Source: JBCBTD01 sp039818825 (lineage in GTDB: Bacteria; Pseudomonadota; Alphaproteobacteria; Geminicoccales; Geminicoccaceae). Taken from it: DNA of 64,000 bases. Within the stretch, counting starts at the first letter, position 1, and each line of letters starts with the position of its first letter. The stretch covers positions 29,805 through 93,804 of the forward strand of contig JBCBTD010000010.1 in assembly GCA_039818825.1 (NCBI GenBank). The letters run 5' to 3'. Below, piece by piece: positions 1-7,697 of the stretch. Made by a program: the position numbers and the translations under genes. The notes beneath the pieces are model-generated. The model saw only the letters and a list, made by a program, of their open reading frames with translations, had not been told where the DNA came from and ran no database searches.

Positions 1-1118
1 CAGGCGATGTGGTCGCGCAGCATGGCCCGAAGTTGGTCGAGGCCGTAGGCGCGCAGCACGAACCAGAGCTTCAGCGCGCGAAAGCGGCGGCCGAGCGGGA
101 CGCTCCAGTCGCGGTAGTCGATGACGTGACCGGTCTCCCGCGAGGTCAGGTAGCTGGGCTGGATGCCGAGGGCTGCGGTGAGTACGCCGGGTTCGCGGAC
201 GTAGTGCGCCGCGCAGTCGAACTGCACGCCTAGCCACTTGTGCGGGTTGAAGACGAAGCTGTCCGCCAGCTCGACGCCGTCGATCATCCAGCGCCATTCG
301 TCGAGGAGCAGCGCCGAGCCGGCCCAGGCGGCGTCGACGTGCAGGTACACGTCCTCCGAGCGCGCGACGCGCGCGACCTCGGCCAAAGGGTCGACCGCGC
401 CGATGCCGGTCGAGCCGAGGGTCGCAACGACGACGCCAGGCAACAGCTCGGCGGCGCGGTCCTCGGCGATGCGGACGGCGAGATCGTCGGCTCGTATCCG
501 CCCCTGATCATCCGTGGCGACGCGGACCAGATGACCCGAACCGATGCCGGCGATGCGGCAGGCCTTCTCTACGGACGAATGGGCTTCGTCGGTGGCGTAG
601 ACCCTGACCGGCGGCGCCCCGGCCAGCCCCTTGGCGTTGCCGGCGCCCTGCAGCGCTCGCTCGCGGCCGGCGACGATGGCGGCGAGCGTGGCGCTCGACG
701 CGCTGTCCTGGATCACGCCCGAGAAGCCCGCCGGCAGGCCGATCGCTTGGCGCAGCCAGTCGAGCACGCGGGTTTCCATCTCGGTTGCCGCCGGCGACGT
801 CTGCCACAGCATGCACTGGGCGGCGATGCCGGCGGTCAGCACCTCGGCCAGCACCGAAGGCGGGCTGCTGTTGGCGGGGAAGTAGGCGAAGAATCGCGGA
901 TGCTGCCAGTGGGTGATGCCGGGCATGACGATCCGCTCGAAGTCAGCGAGGATTGCGTCGACCGGCTCGGCCGTCGGCGGTGCCGCGTCGGGCAGTCGTG
1001 CGGCGATGTCGCCTGGCGCCACTTGGGCGCGAACCGGATGGCGTTCGATCGTCGTCAGATAGTCGGCGACCCAGTCGATCGCCCGATGACCGTGGAGGCG
1101 GAACGTGTCGAGGTCCAT
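1..1118 (-). CDS. PLP-dependent group II decarboxylase, aromatic-L-amino-acid decarboxylase type (3' end cut by window)
   Basis: The protein probably decarboxylates an amino acid using pyridoxal phosphate. Reading the minus strand from the ATG at 1118 gives 372 codons that stay open to the left edge. Family landmarks run in order: HPRFFAYFPANSS near residue 80, the cofactor region DEAHSSVEKA, the aspartate segment DAAWAGSALL, and FNPHKWLG with the Schiff-base lysine at about Lys294. Roughly 100 C-terminal residues should lie beyond the window. It is divergent from panC with about 135 bp between. The family includes decarboxylases of tryptophan, tyrosine, DOPA, glutamate and aspartate, and I cannot choose the substrate from sequence. 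The family call is secure. Confidence 0.88.
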   Translation of the reverse strand, partial: MDLDTFRLHGHRAIDWVADYLTTIERHPVRAQVAPGDIAARLPDAAPPTAEPVDAILADFERIVMPGITHWQHPRFFAYFPANSSPPSVLAEVLTAGIAAQCMLWQTSPAATEMETRVLDWLRQAIGLPAGFSGVIQDSASSATLAAIVAGRERALQGAGNAKGLAGAPPVRVYATDEAHSSVEKACRIAGIGSGHLVRVATDDQGRIRADDLAVRIAEDRAAELLPGVVVATLGSTGIGAVDPLAEVARVARSEDVYLHVDAAWAGSALLLDEWRWMIDGVELADSFVFNPHKWLGVQFDCAAHYVREPGVLTAALGIQPSYLTSRETGHVIDYRDWSVPLGRRFRALKLWFVLRAYGLDQLRAMLRDHIA

Positions 1119-1253
1119 CGCAGCGTGTCCTTGTTGCCGACCCGTGCTCTTGGCAGGCTCGAGGGCGAAAGGGAACCTCGGGGCTGTGGCCGCGAGCGCG
1201 CCGGTCGGCTATGCACCCGACTTGGCCTCCCGCGTCCCTCGACGAGACCGCCC

Positions 1254-2114
1254 ATGAGTCCACCCGACGTCATCACCACCGTCGCCGCCCTGCGCGCCAC
1301 CGTCCGCGGCTGGCGCGACGCCGGGCTCACCGTTGCGGTGGTCCCGACCATGGGTGCCTTGCACGATGGTCACCTGCAACTGGTCCGCGTGGCTCTCGAA
1401 CGGGCAGCGCGGGTGGTCGTCACGATCTTCGTCAACCCGGCGCAGTTCTCGCCGAGCGAAGATCTCGATCGATACCCGCGAGACGAAGCCGGCGATCTGC
1501 GCAAGCTCGCCGCCGTCGGTGCGCAGGTTTGTTTCATGCCGGACGTCGGCGAGATGTATCCCGATGGCTTCGCCAGTGCCGTCCGCATCGCCGGCCTCAG
1601 CGAGGGCTTGTGCGGTGCAAGTCGGCCGCACCACTTCGGCGGCGTGGCGACGGTGGTCGCCAAGCTGTTGAACCAGGCCGGCGCCGATTTCGCGATGTTC
1701 GGCGAAAAGGACTATCAGCAACTTCTGGTCGTCCGGCGGATGGCCGCGGATCTCGACATCCCGACCGAGATCGTCGGCGTGCCGACCGTTCGCGAGCCGG
1801 ACGGCCTCGCCCTCTCTTCACGCAATGCGTACCTCGACGAGGCGCGACGGCGGGTTGCGCCGATGCTCTATGCCGAGCTGGGAGCAGCGGCGCGCGACCT
1901 CGGCCGCGGCGCCGCGGCCGGAGCACGGCTCGGGCAGACCCGTGCTGCGCTCGAGGCCGCTGGCTTCGACGCGGTGGAGTACGTGGAGCTACGCGCGGCC
2001 GAAACCCTGGAAGCCCTGGACCTGATCGCCGATCGACCCGGCCGCCTGCTGGCGGCGGTCATGCTGGGCGGTGTGCGATTGATCGACAACGTGCCGGTCG
2101 ACGCCGCCCGCTGA
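1254..2114 (+). CDS. panC: Pantothenate synthetase
   Basis: PanC joins pantoate and beta-alanine with ATP, the last step of vitamin B5 synthesis, in the cytoplasm. The 286-residue length is typical. The nucleotide-binding HIGH-like motif is at residues 33-40 (MGALHDGH), FVNPAQFSPSEDLDRYPR follows near 62, and the KMSKS-like loop is LSSRN at 187-191. The reading frame stays open far upstream, but the ATG at 1254 gives the canonical N-terminus. No panB or panD lies beside it; the nearest neighbour is the divergent PLP decarboxylase, which could supply beta-alanine if it used aspartate (inference only). Confidence 0.95.
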   Translation: MSPPDVITTVAALRATVRGWRDAGLTVAVVPTMGALHDGHLQLVRVALERAARVVVTIFVNPAQFSPSEDLDRYPRDEAGDLRKLAAVGAQVCFMPDVGEMYPDGFASAVRIAGLSEGLCGASRPHHFGGVATVVAKLLNQAGADFAMFGEKDYQQLLVVRRMAADLDIPTEIVGVPTVREPDGLALSSRNAYLDEARRRVAPMLYAELGAAARDLGRGAAAGARLGQTRAALEAAGFDAVEYVELRAAETLEALDLIADRPGRLLAAVMLGGVRLIDNVPVDAAR

Positions 2115-2254
2115 GGCGCCCGACCAAGCCATCGGTGCCGCTCGACAGGCGGCTGGTCATCCGGCATCCACATGGGGCCGGCGGGTACCTGCGCCGCCAT
2201 GGGAGGCCTGCTCATCGACCTGCACCTCTACGCGCCACCTCGAGGCGACCGTCG

Positions 2255-2785
2255 TTGACCACCGAAGGCACCTTGCTCTCGCACTTGCGCACGATGGCGA
2301 ACTACGGCCGTTGGGCCAACGCGAAGCTCAACGACGTCGCGTCGACGTTGACGGATCGCGAGTGGCGCGCCGATGGCGGGGCCTATTTCGGCTCGTTGCA
2401 CGGCACCTGGAACCACTTGCTCGTCGGCGACCGGATCTGGTTCCAACGGATCACCGGGACTAGCCAGGGAGACGTGCCGAGCACGCTCGACGCGGTCCTT
2501 TACGACGATCGCGCCGAACTGATCGAAGCGCGCTGCCGCCACGACGACTTGGTGGTGGATTACATGACTGCCCAGGACGACGACACCATCCTGGGGACCG
2601 TCGCCTACCACAACATGGCGGGCGAACGCTTCGAGATGCGCGTGGCCGACATTCTCGGCCACGTCTTCAATCATCAAACCCATCACCGCGGGCAGATGCA
2701 CGCGCTGGTCACGACGCTTGGCCGTCCGGCGCCGAGCCTGGATCTGATCTACTACTTGCGGGAGATCGGAGCCGGGCGGGCCTAG
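2255..2785 (+). CDS. DinB family metal-dependent protein
   Basis: This is a four-helix DinB-fold protein, a family of putative metal-dependent thiol transferases and hydrolases. About 176 residues follow a TTG start at 2255; the first ATG (2294) would remove the start of the first helix (SHLRTMANYGRWAN), so the TTG is preferred. The three metal-ligand histidines expected of the family fit LHGTWNHLL and HVFNHQTHHRGQ. The C-terminal segment ending in YYLREIGA is usual for alphaproteobacterial members. It sits alone between panC and a convergent CTERM gene. The family is clear; the substrate is unknown. Confidence 0.85.
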   Translation: MTTEGTLLSHLRTMANYGRWANAKLNDVASTLTDREWRADGGAYFGSLHGTWNHLLVGDRIWFQRITGTSQGDVPSTLDAVLYDDRAELIEARCRHDDLVVDYMTAQDDDTILGTVAYHNMAGERFEMRVADILGHVFNHQTHHRGQMHALVTTLGRPAPSLDLIYYLREIGAGRA

Positions 2786-2825
2786 GCCGAACGACCCGCC
2801 GGCTCGATCGGTCCTGAGCGGGCGG

Positions 2826-3476
2826 TCAGGCCTGCGCGTTGCGTCGGCGCCGCAGCACGCCCAGCGCCACGAGACCGGCGCCGAACAACGCCACGCTAGC
2901 TGGCAGCGGCGTGTGGACGTCGATCGCGACGTTGCCCGGTGCTACGGTGAAACTGCCGAGCAGCGCCGTCGGGTTGCTGAGGTCGGCCAACGCGACTGCG
3001 AAGGCGAGGGTGTCGAACGCCCAGAAGCCGGGCAGGTGCCTTGGCAGCCGCTCGTCGGGCGTGAACACGCTGCCGGCGTCCGTCAACACGAACGACATGC
3101 TCAGCTGCAGGTCGCCGTCGTCCGCGACGCTGTCGAGCGTCAGCGTGCGGGCCTTGCCGGTTACCTGCATGGTCGTCACCGGCTCGTCGATGGTCGTGTC
3201 GAACGTCAGGCCGAGCAACGGGAACGCGAAGTTGAGCTCGTTGTTCGCGGATGGGTAGACACCCAGGCCGGCGGTCGGGTCGGTGTCGTCGGCATCCACG
3301 TCGATGGTCACGCCACCGGTGTATGTCGCGCCGTCCAGACCCTGGAAGATGCCGGAAGCGCTGGCGAAACCTGAACCGGCAAAGGTGATGTCGGCGACTT
3401 TGACCTTGGCGTCGGCGGCGCTGCCGCCCGCGACGAGACAGCCAGCGACGAGCAACGTCGTGAGCGCAACGCGCAT
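2826..3476 (-). CDS. Secreted protein with VPLPA-CTERM sorting signal
   Basis: This is an exported protein of unknown function, 216 residues from the ATG at 3476. A second ATG at 3482 is possible, but a GGAG box lies seven bases before 3476. An N-terminal signal peptide (TTLLVAGCLVAGGSAADA) leads into a beta-rich, aspartate-rich body. The C-terminus has the tripartite PEP-CTERM class signal: TPLPAS, a hydrophobic helix (VALFGAGLVALGVL) and a basic tail (RRRRNAQA). Such tails are recognised by an exosortase, with XrtD described for the VPLPA type. No exosortase is in the window. A second CTERM protein is at 47782-48672. The body shows no domain I recognise. Confidence 0.75.
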   Translation of the reverse strand: MRVALTTLLVAGCLVAGGSAADAKVKVADITFAGSGFASASGIFQGLDGATYTGGVTIDVDADDTDPTAGLGVYPSANNELNFAFPLLGLTFDTTIDEPVTTMQVTGKARTLTLDSVADDGDLQLSMSFVLTDAGSVFTPDERLPRHLPGFWAFDTLAFAVALADLSNPTALLGSFTVAPGNVAIDVHTPLPASVALFGAGLVALGVLRRRRNAQA

Positions 3477-3605
3477 CGGCATACTCCACTACAGGGGGAA
3501 CCCCCGTCGTCTTACCTAATACGCGATTTCAATCAAGTCATTTTCTACCTGTGCGTGATGCTGTGGCAAACCAGATGGATCGCGGCGCGTACAGCGTTGG
3601 GCGGC

Positions 3606-4382
3606 TCAGGTCGCGTTCATGCCGGAGCGGAACGCCCAGCCGGTCATGCGTCGCTCGAGCACGGCGAACACCGCGTACATACCGATGCCCAGAACGGCGA
3701 GACAGAGCAGGCCGCCGAACACCAACGGCACCTCGAAGTTGGCTTGTGCGGTCAACAGCAGGTGGCCAACGCCGGCGTTGGCTGCGACCGTCTCCGACAC
3801 GACCGAGCCGACGAAGGCCAACGTGATCGCGACCTTCAACGAGCCGAAAAAGTACGGGAGCGAACGCGGAATGCCGACTTTCAGCATGATGTCGAGCTTC
3901 TTGGCACCCAGGGCGCGCAGCACGTCCTCCAACTCGGGCTCCAAGGTGGCGAGGCCGGTGGCGACGTTGACGACGATGGGGAAGAACGAGATCAGGAACG
4001 CCGTCAGGATGGCCGGGATCTCGCCGATGCCGAACCACAGCACCAGGATCGGGACCACGGCGACCTTCGGGATGGCGTTGAAGCCGACCATCACCGGATA
4101 GAGGCCGGCGTAGACGGTCTTGGACCACCCGATCGCTATCCCGAGCAGCAGCCCGAACGCCACCGCCAGCACGAACCCGGCCAAGGTGGTCCACAAGGTG
4201 ACCATGGAGTTGGTCCATAGAGCACCGCGGAACACCCACATCTCCTGGAAGACCAGGGACGGCGGCGGCAACACGTAGATCGGGATCGTGAAGGCGTGAC
4301 AGGCCGCTTCCCAAAACACGAACAAACCGATGGTCACCAACCACGGGGCCGCCCTTTGCCAGAACAGCGCCGACCGGCTCAT
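3606..4382 (-). CDS. ABC transporter permease, SsuC/TauC/ThiX class
   Basis: This is the inner-membrane permease of a substrate-binding-protein-dependent importer, 258 residues with about six transmembrane helices. The EAA-type cytoplasmic loop for ATPase contact is recognisable near residues 168-187 (LRALGAKKLDIMLKVGIP). The start overlaps the stop of the ATPase gene in ATGA, so the two are translationally coupled. It is the last gene of a three-gene minus-strand operon (binding protein, ATPase, permease). Related systems carry sulfonates, taurine, nitrate or pyrimidine precursors; the substrate here cannot be named. Confidence 0.9.
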   Translation of the reverse strand: MSRSALFWQRAAPWLVTIGLFVFWEAACHAFTIPIYVLPPPSLVFQEMWVFRGALWTNSMVTLWTTLAGFVLAVAFGLLLGIAIGWSKTVYAGLYPVMVGFNAIPKVAVVPILVLWFGIGEIPAILTAFLISFFPIVVNVATGLATLEPELEDVLRALGAKKLDIMLKVGIPRSLPYFFGSLKVAITLAFVGSVVSETVAANAGVGHLLLTAQANFEVPLVFGGLLCLAVLGIGMYAVFAVLERRMTGWAFRSGMNAT

Positions 4383-5164
4383 CGGCCGCGCACCTCGGCG
4401 ATCTGGCCACGTAGGCGGTGAACGGTGTCGACGAATTCGGGCGAGTAGCAGACCTCCAGATCGCGAGGTCGCGCGAAGCCGATCTCGTGGCGGTAGAGGA
4501 TCCGGCCCGGCCGGGCACTCATCACGTGGACCGTGTCCGCCAGGAACACCGCCTCACGGAGGTCGTGCGTCACCAGGATCACGGTGAACCGCTGCGCTTC
4601 CCAAAGATCGCGGAGCACGCACCAGAGTTCCTCGCGGGTGAACGCATCGAGTGCGGCGAACGGCTCGTCGAGCATCAAGAGCTTCGGCTCGTGGATCAAC
4701 GCCCGGCAGAGCGAGACGCGCTGCTGCATGCCGCCGGAGAGTTCCCACGGGAACTTGTTGCCGAAGCCGTCGAGCCCGACGGTCGCGAGCAAGGCTTCGG
4801 CCTTGGCGACGTAGCTGGCTTTCTGGCGGCGGAGCCGCGAGCGGTGCGGTTGGACGATCTCGAGCGGCAAGAGCAGGTTCTCGATCACCGTCCGCCAGGG
4901 CAGGAGTGTGGCGTTCTGGAACGCCATGCCGACGAACTTCAGCGGGCCGGCGACTTCGCGGCCGTCGACGATCACGTTGCCGCGCGTCGGCGGGCGGAGG
5001 CCGGTGACCAGCCGCATCAACGTCGACTTGCCGCAGCCGGACGGACCGACCACGGCCGTGAATTCGCCCGCCTGGATGGAAAGATCGGCGTGCTCCAACG
5101 CCAGCACGTCGCCCTCTCGCGTCGGATAGGCGAGGGCGGTGCCTTCCAGGCGGACGAAGGCCAT
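4379..5164 (-). CDS. ABC transporter ATP-binding protein, SsuB/TauB class
   Basis: This is the ATPase of the importer, about 261 residues. It has Walker A GPSGCGKST near residue 40, a Q-loop with FQNATLLPW, the signature LSGGMQQR, Walker B LLMLDEPFAALD and the switch histidine in VTHDLREA. The open frame extends much further upstream, but the ATG at 5164 is correct because it overlaps the binding-protein stop (TGATG) and gives the usual N-terminus (MAFVRLEGTAL). It couples to the permease downstream by a 4-base overlap. Confidence 0.92.
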   Translation of the reverse strand: MAFVRLEGTALAYPTREGDVLALEHADLSIQAGEFTAVVGPSGCGKSTLMRLVTGLRPPTRGNVIVDGREVAGPLKFVGMAFQNATLLPWRTVIENLLLPLEIVQPHRSRLRRQKASYVAKAEALLATVGLDGFGNKFPWELSGGMQQRVSLCRALIHEPKLLMLDEPFAALDAFTREELWCVLRDLWEAQRFTVILVTHDLREAVFLADTVHVMSARPGRILYRHEIGFARPRDLEVCYSPEFVDTVHRLRGQIAEVRGR

Positions 5165-6186
5165 CAGTCGATCTTTCGGTCCTCGGCCGGCGGCAGGTAG
5201 GCATCGGTGAACACGGCGTCGGCGTTGGGCTTGTCGGTGTAGTCGTAAGCGGTGGCGATCTGATCGATCGACCGCTGCAGGCGGTCCATGTCGACCCCGC
5301 CGATCCCCTCGGCCTGGACCGTCGGTGTCAGCACGTTGTCGCGGAGCACCATCGCCAGTCGCTGCTTCTCGATGTCGGCGCGGGCGATCTCGTTGCGCTC
5401 GAGAACGGCAGCGATCGCGGCTTCCGGGTCGCTGATCGTGTCGCGCCAGCCCTTGATCGTCGCGCGGATGAAGCCGGCCACGGCGTCGGGGTTGGCAGCC
5501 GCGAAGTCGGTGTTGGCCATCACCACGTTGCCGTAGAGCTCGAGCCCGTGGTCCGCCATCAGCATCACCACCACGTCCTCGGCCGCGACGCCGGCGTTCT
5601 GCAGGTTCAGGTGGCTGGAGAACGAGAAGCCGAACACACCGTCGACCTCGCCGGCGGCGAGCATCGGCTCGCGCACCGGGAAGCCGACGCTCTCGATCGT
5701 GACCGCACTCTCGTCGAGATCGTTTGCCGCGACGAAGATCGGCCATTGCGCGAACGCCGCATCCGGTGGCGGCGCTCCCAGTTTCCGGCCTTCGAGGGAT
5801 GCGGGATCGGCAGGATCGATACCGCGTCCGGCAACCGAGACGATCGCGAAAGGCGGACGCTCGTAGGTCATCATCACGCCGATGACCGCGGCCTCGGGGT
5901 TCTGGTCCTTGAACTTGATCAGCGAATTGATGTCGCCGAAGCCCATGTCGTAGTTGCCGCCGGCGATCCGCGGGATGGTCTGGACGGAGCCGCTACCGCT
6001 GTCGATCGTCACGTCTAGGCCTTCTTCGGCGTAGTAGCCGCGGTCGAGCGCCAAGAAGTAGGGCGCGGAAGGCGCCTCGAACTTCCAGTCGAGAGCAAAG
6101 CGCAAGGTGGTGTCGGCCGCGGCGGTGGTCGCCGCGATCGCGCCTGCGGCGGTGCCGAGGCAGAGGGTGAGGGCGCGGACCAGCAT
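5164..6186 (-). CDS. ABC transporter substrate-binding protein, NMT1/THI5-like
   Basis: This is the periplasmic binding protein of the SsuABC-type importer, 340 residues. The ATG at 6186 has a GGAG box and starts a signal peptide (MLVRALTLCLGTAAGAIA, cleaved near ATTAAADTT). The mature start TTLRFALDWKFEAPSAPYFL and the segment GYYAEEGLDV are hallmarks of the NMT1/THI5 family, which binds thiamine-pyrimidine precursors, riboflavin or sulfonates. It is the first gene of the operon, with its stop overlapping the ATPase start by one base. The ligand is unassigned; a pyrimidine or riboflavin-like ligand is as plausible as a sulfonate. Confidence 0.88.
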   Translation of the reverse strand: MLVRALTLCLGTAAGAIAATTAAADTTLRFALDWKFEAPSAPYFLALDRGYYAEEGLDVTIDSGSGSVQTIPRIAGGNYDMGFGDINSLIKFKDQNPEAAVIGVMMTYERPPFAIVSVAGRGIDPADPASLEGRKLGAPPPDAAFAQWPIFVAANDLDESAVTIESVGFPVREPMLAAGEVDGVFGFSFSSHLNLQNAGVAAEDVVVMLMADHGLELYGNVVMANTDFAAANPDAVAGFIRATIKGWRDTISDPEAAIAAVLERNEIARADIEKQRLAMVLRDNVLTPTVQAEGIGGVDMDRLQRSIDQIATAYDYTDKPNADAVFTDAYLPPAEDRKID

Positions 6187-6489
6187 GGCGGAGGCTCCGT
6201 TGAAGGTCGTTCTGAGAATGGACGGACCAGTTGGACTATCGACACTCCACGAGCAAACGCCATGCCTCACCGATCGTAAGCCACGCCCGGCGGGGCTGTG
6301 ACCGAGCCTGTTTCCGTCCACCGCCTCCGGCTCGAGCACGATGCTCACGATTCGTGCGTGCGCTTCCGGTCGGTCACCCACGTCAGCCGCCGGTCCACCG
6401 TCTGGCAGCGCTCAAAATCTGCCTAGTTGAAAGGAGTTGGCTCCGCGGGTTAAAGTCGTGAGGTAGTTCGACCCGCGTGTTCGGAACCG
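6187..6489. other. Divergent intergenic region between ABC operon and aminotransferase
   Basis: This 303-base gap must carry the promoters of both the minus-strand ABC operon and the plus-strand aminotransferase. I see no convincing coding region. Short inverted repeats are present, but none stands out, and I find no TPP or FMN riboswitch core sequence. Confidence 0.5.
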
Positions 6490-7671
6490 ATGCTCAGTCC
6501 GCAGATCGCCCAGTTGGAGGATTTCGCCTTCGCCCGTCTCGCGCGGTTGCTGGGTGACGTGCGTCCGGCGACGGCTGGTGTCGATCTGGGGATCGGCGAT
6601 CCGAAAGGTGATCCGCCCGACTGGCTGGCGGATGTGATCGCCACCCACAGAGCGGATTGGCGCGGTTACCCGCCACCGGCCGGAACGCCCGGCCTGCGTC
6701 GGGCCATCGCCGCGTGGTTGGAGCGGCGCTACGCCGTCGCCGTCGACCCGGATCGTGAGATCCTGCCGGTTTGCGGCACCAAGGAGGCCTTGCACCTGAT
6801 CGCTGGGATCATCGTCGACCCGATGGCGGCGGATCCCACGGCCGTGCTGGTGCCCAACCCGCTCTACCAGACCTACGTCGGCGGTGCCGTCATCGCGGGC
6901 GCCGAGCCGATTGCGTTGCCGGCGACCGCGGAAACCGGGTTCCTGCCAGACCTCGACGCTTTGGTGCCGGCCCTGCTCGACCGAGCGGCGATCCTGTTCC
7001 TCTGTTCGCCGTCGAACCCGCAAGGTGCCGTCGCGGAGCGAGCATATTGGGCGCGGGCGTTGGAGTTGGCCCGTGCTCACGACGTCGTGCTGGTCGCCGA
7101 CGAGTGTTACTCCGAGATCCACCACGGCGTCCCGCCGCCGGGCGCACTCGCGGCTGCGGCAGCAACGTCCGACGGGCTCCGCAACCTGCTCGCGTTCAAC
7201 TCCTTGTCGAAGCGCTCGAATGCCGCCGGGCTACGGTCGGGGTTCGTTGCAGGCGACGCAAGGCTGATCGAGGCCTTTCTGAAGGTCCGGCGCTATGGTG
7301 GCGCGACCCTGCCATTGCCGATCCAGGCGGCATCAGCGGCCCTGTGGGCGGATGAGGGCCACGTCGAGGCGATTCGTGCGTCCTACACCGCGAAGCTCGA
7401 TGCGGCGTTGCAGCTGCTCCACGGCCGCTTCGGCGCCTACCGGCCGAGCGGTGGGTTCTTCCTGTGGCTCGACGTCGGCGACGGTGAGCGTGCTGCGGCC
7501 GCCGTCTACGCCAAGACAGGCCATCGCATTCTCCCCGGCCGCTACGTCTGTACCGCCGCCGCCGACGGTTCCACCCCTGGCGACCGCTACGTCCGCATCG
7601 CTCTGGTCCACGACCCGGCCATCACGTCGACCGCCATCGCCCAGGTCGCCGACGCCCTCGAACACTCCTGA
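6490..7671 (+). CDS. Class I/II aminotransferase, succinyldiaminopimelate transaminase-like
   Basis: This is a PLP fold-type I aminotransferase of 393 residues. The substrate-binding GIGDPKGDPPDW segment lies near residue 35, the cofactor region is CGTKEALHLIAG and PNPLYQTY, the aspartate contact is in ADECYSEIH, and the Schiff-base lysine is in NSLSKRSNAAGLRSG. The arginine that holds the substrate carboxylate fits RYVRIALV near the end. The pattern resembles DapC-type enzymes of lysine synthesis, though other keto-acid substrates are possible. It is followed 26 bases later by ftsK, probably in one transcript. Confidence 0.85.
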   Translation: MLSPQIAQLEDFAFARLARLLGDVRPATAGVDLGIGDPKGDPPDWLADVIATHRADWRGYPPPAGTPGLRRAIAAWLERRYAVAVDPDREILPVCGTKEALHLIAGIIVDPMAADPTAVLVPNPLYQTYVGGAVIAGAEPIALPATAETGFLPDLDALVPALLDRAAILFLCSPSNPQGAVAERAYWARALELARAHDVVLVADECYSEIHHGVPPPGALAAAAATSDGLRNLLAFNSLSKRSNAAGLRSGFVAGDARLIEAFLKVRRYGGATLPLPIQAASAALWADEGHVEAIRASYTAKLDAALQLLHGRFGAYRPSGGFFLWLDVGDGERAAAAVYAKTGHRILPGRYVCTAAADGSTPGDRYVRIALVHDPAITSTAIAQVADALEHS

Positions 7672-7697
7672 AGCCCGACAGAGAGAAACTCAGCGCC

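Noticed and set aside
240..2114. A 624-residue protein ending in panC
   Set aside because: The upstream part is open frame antisense to the decarboxylase; the family N-terminus starts at 1254.
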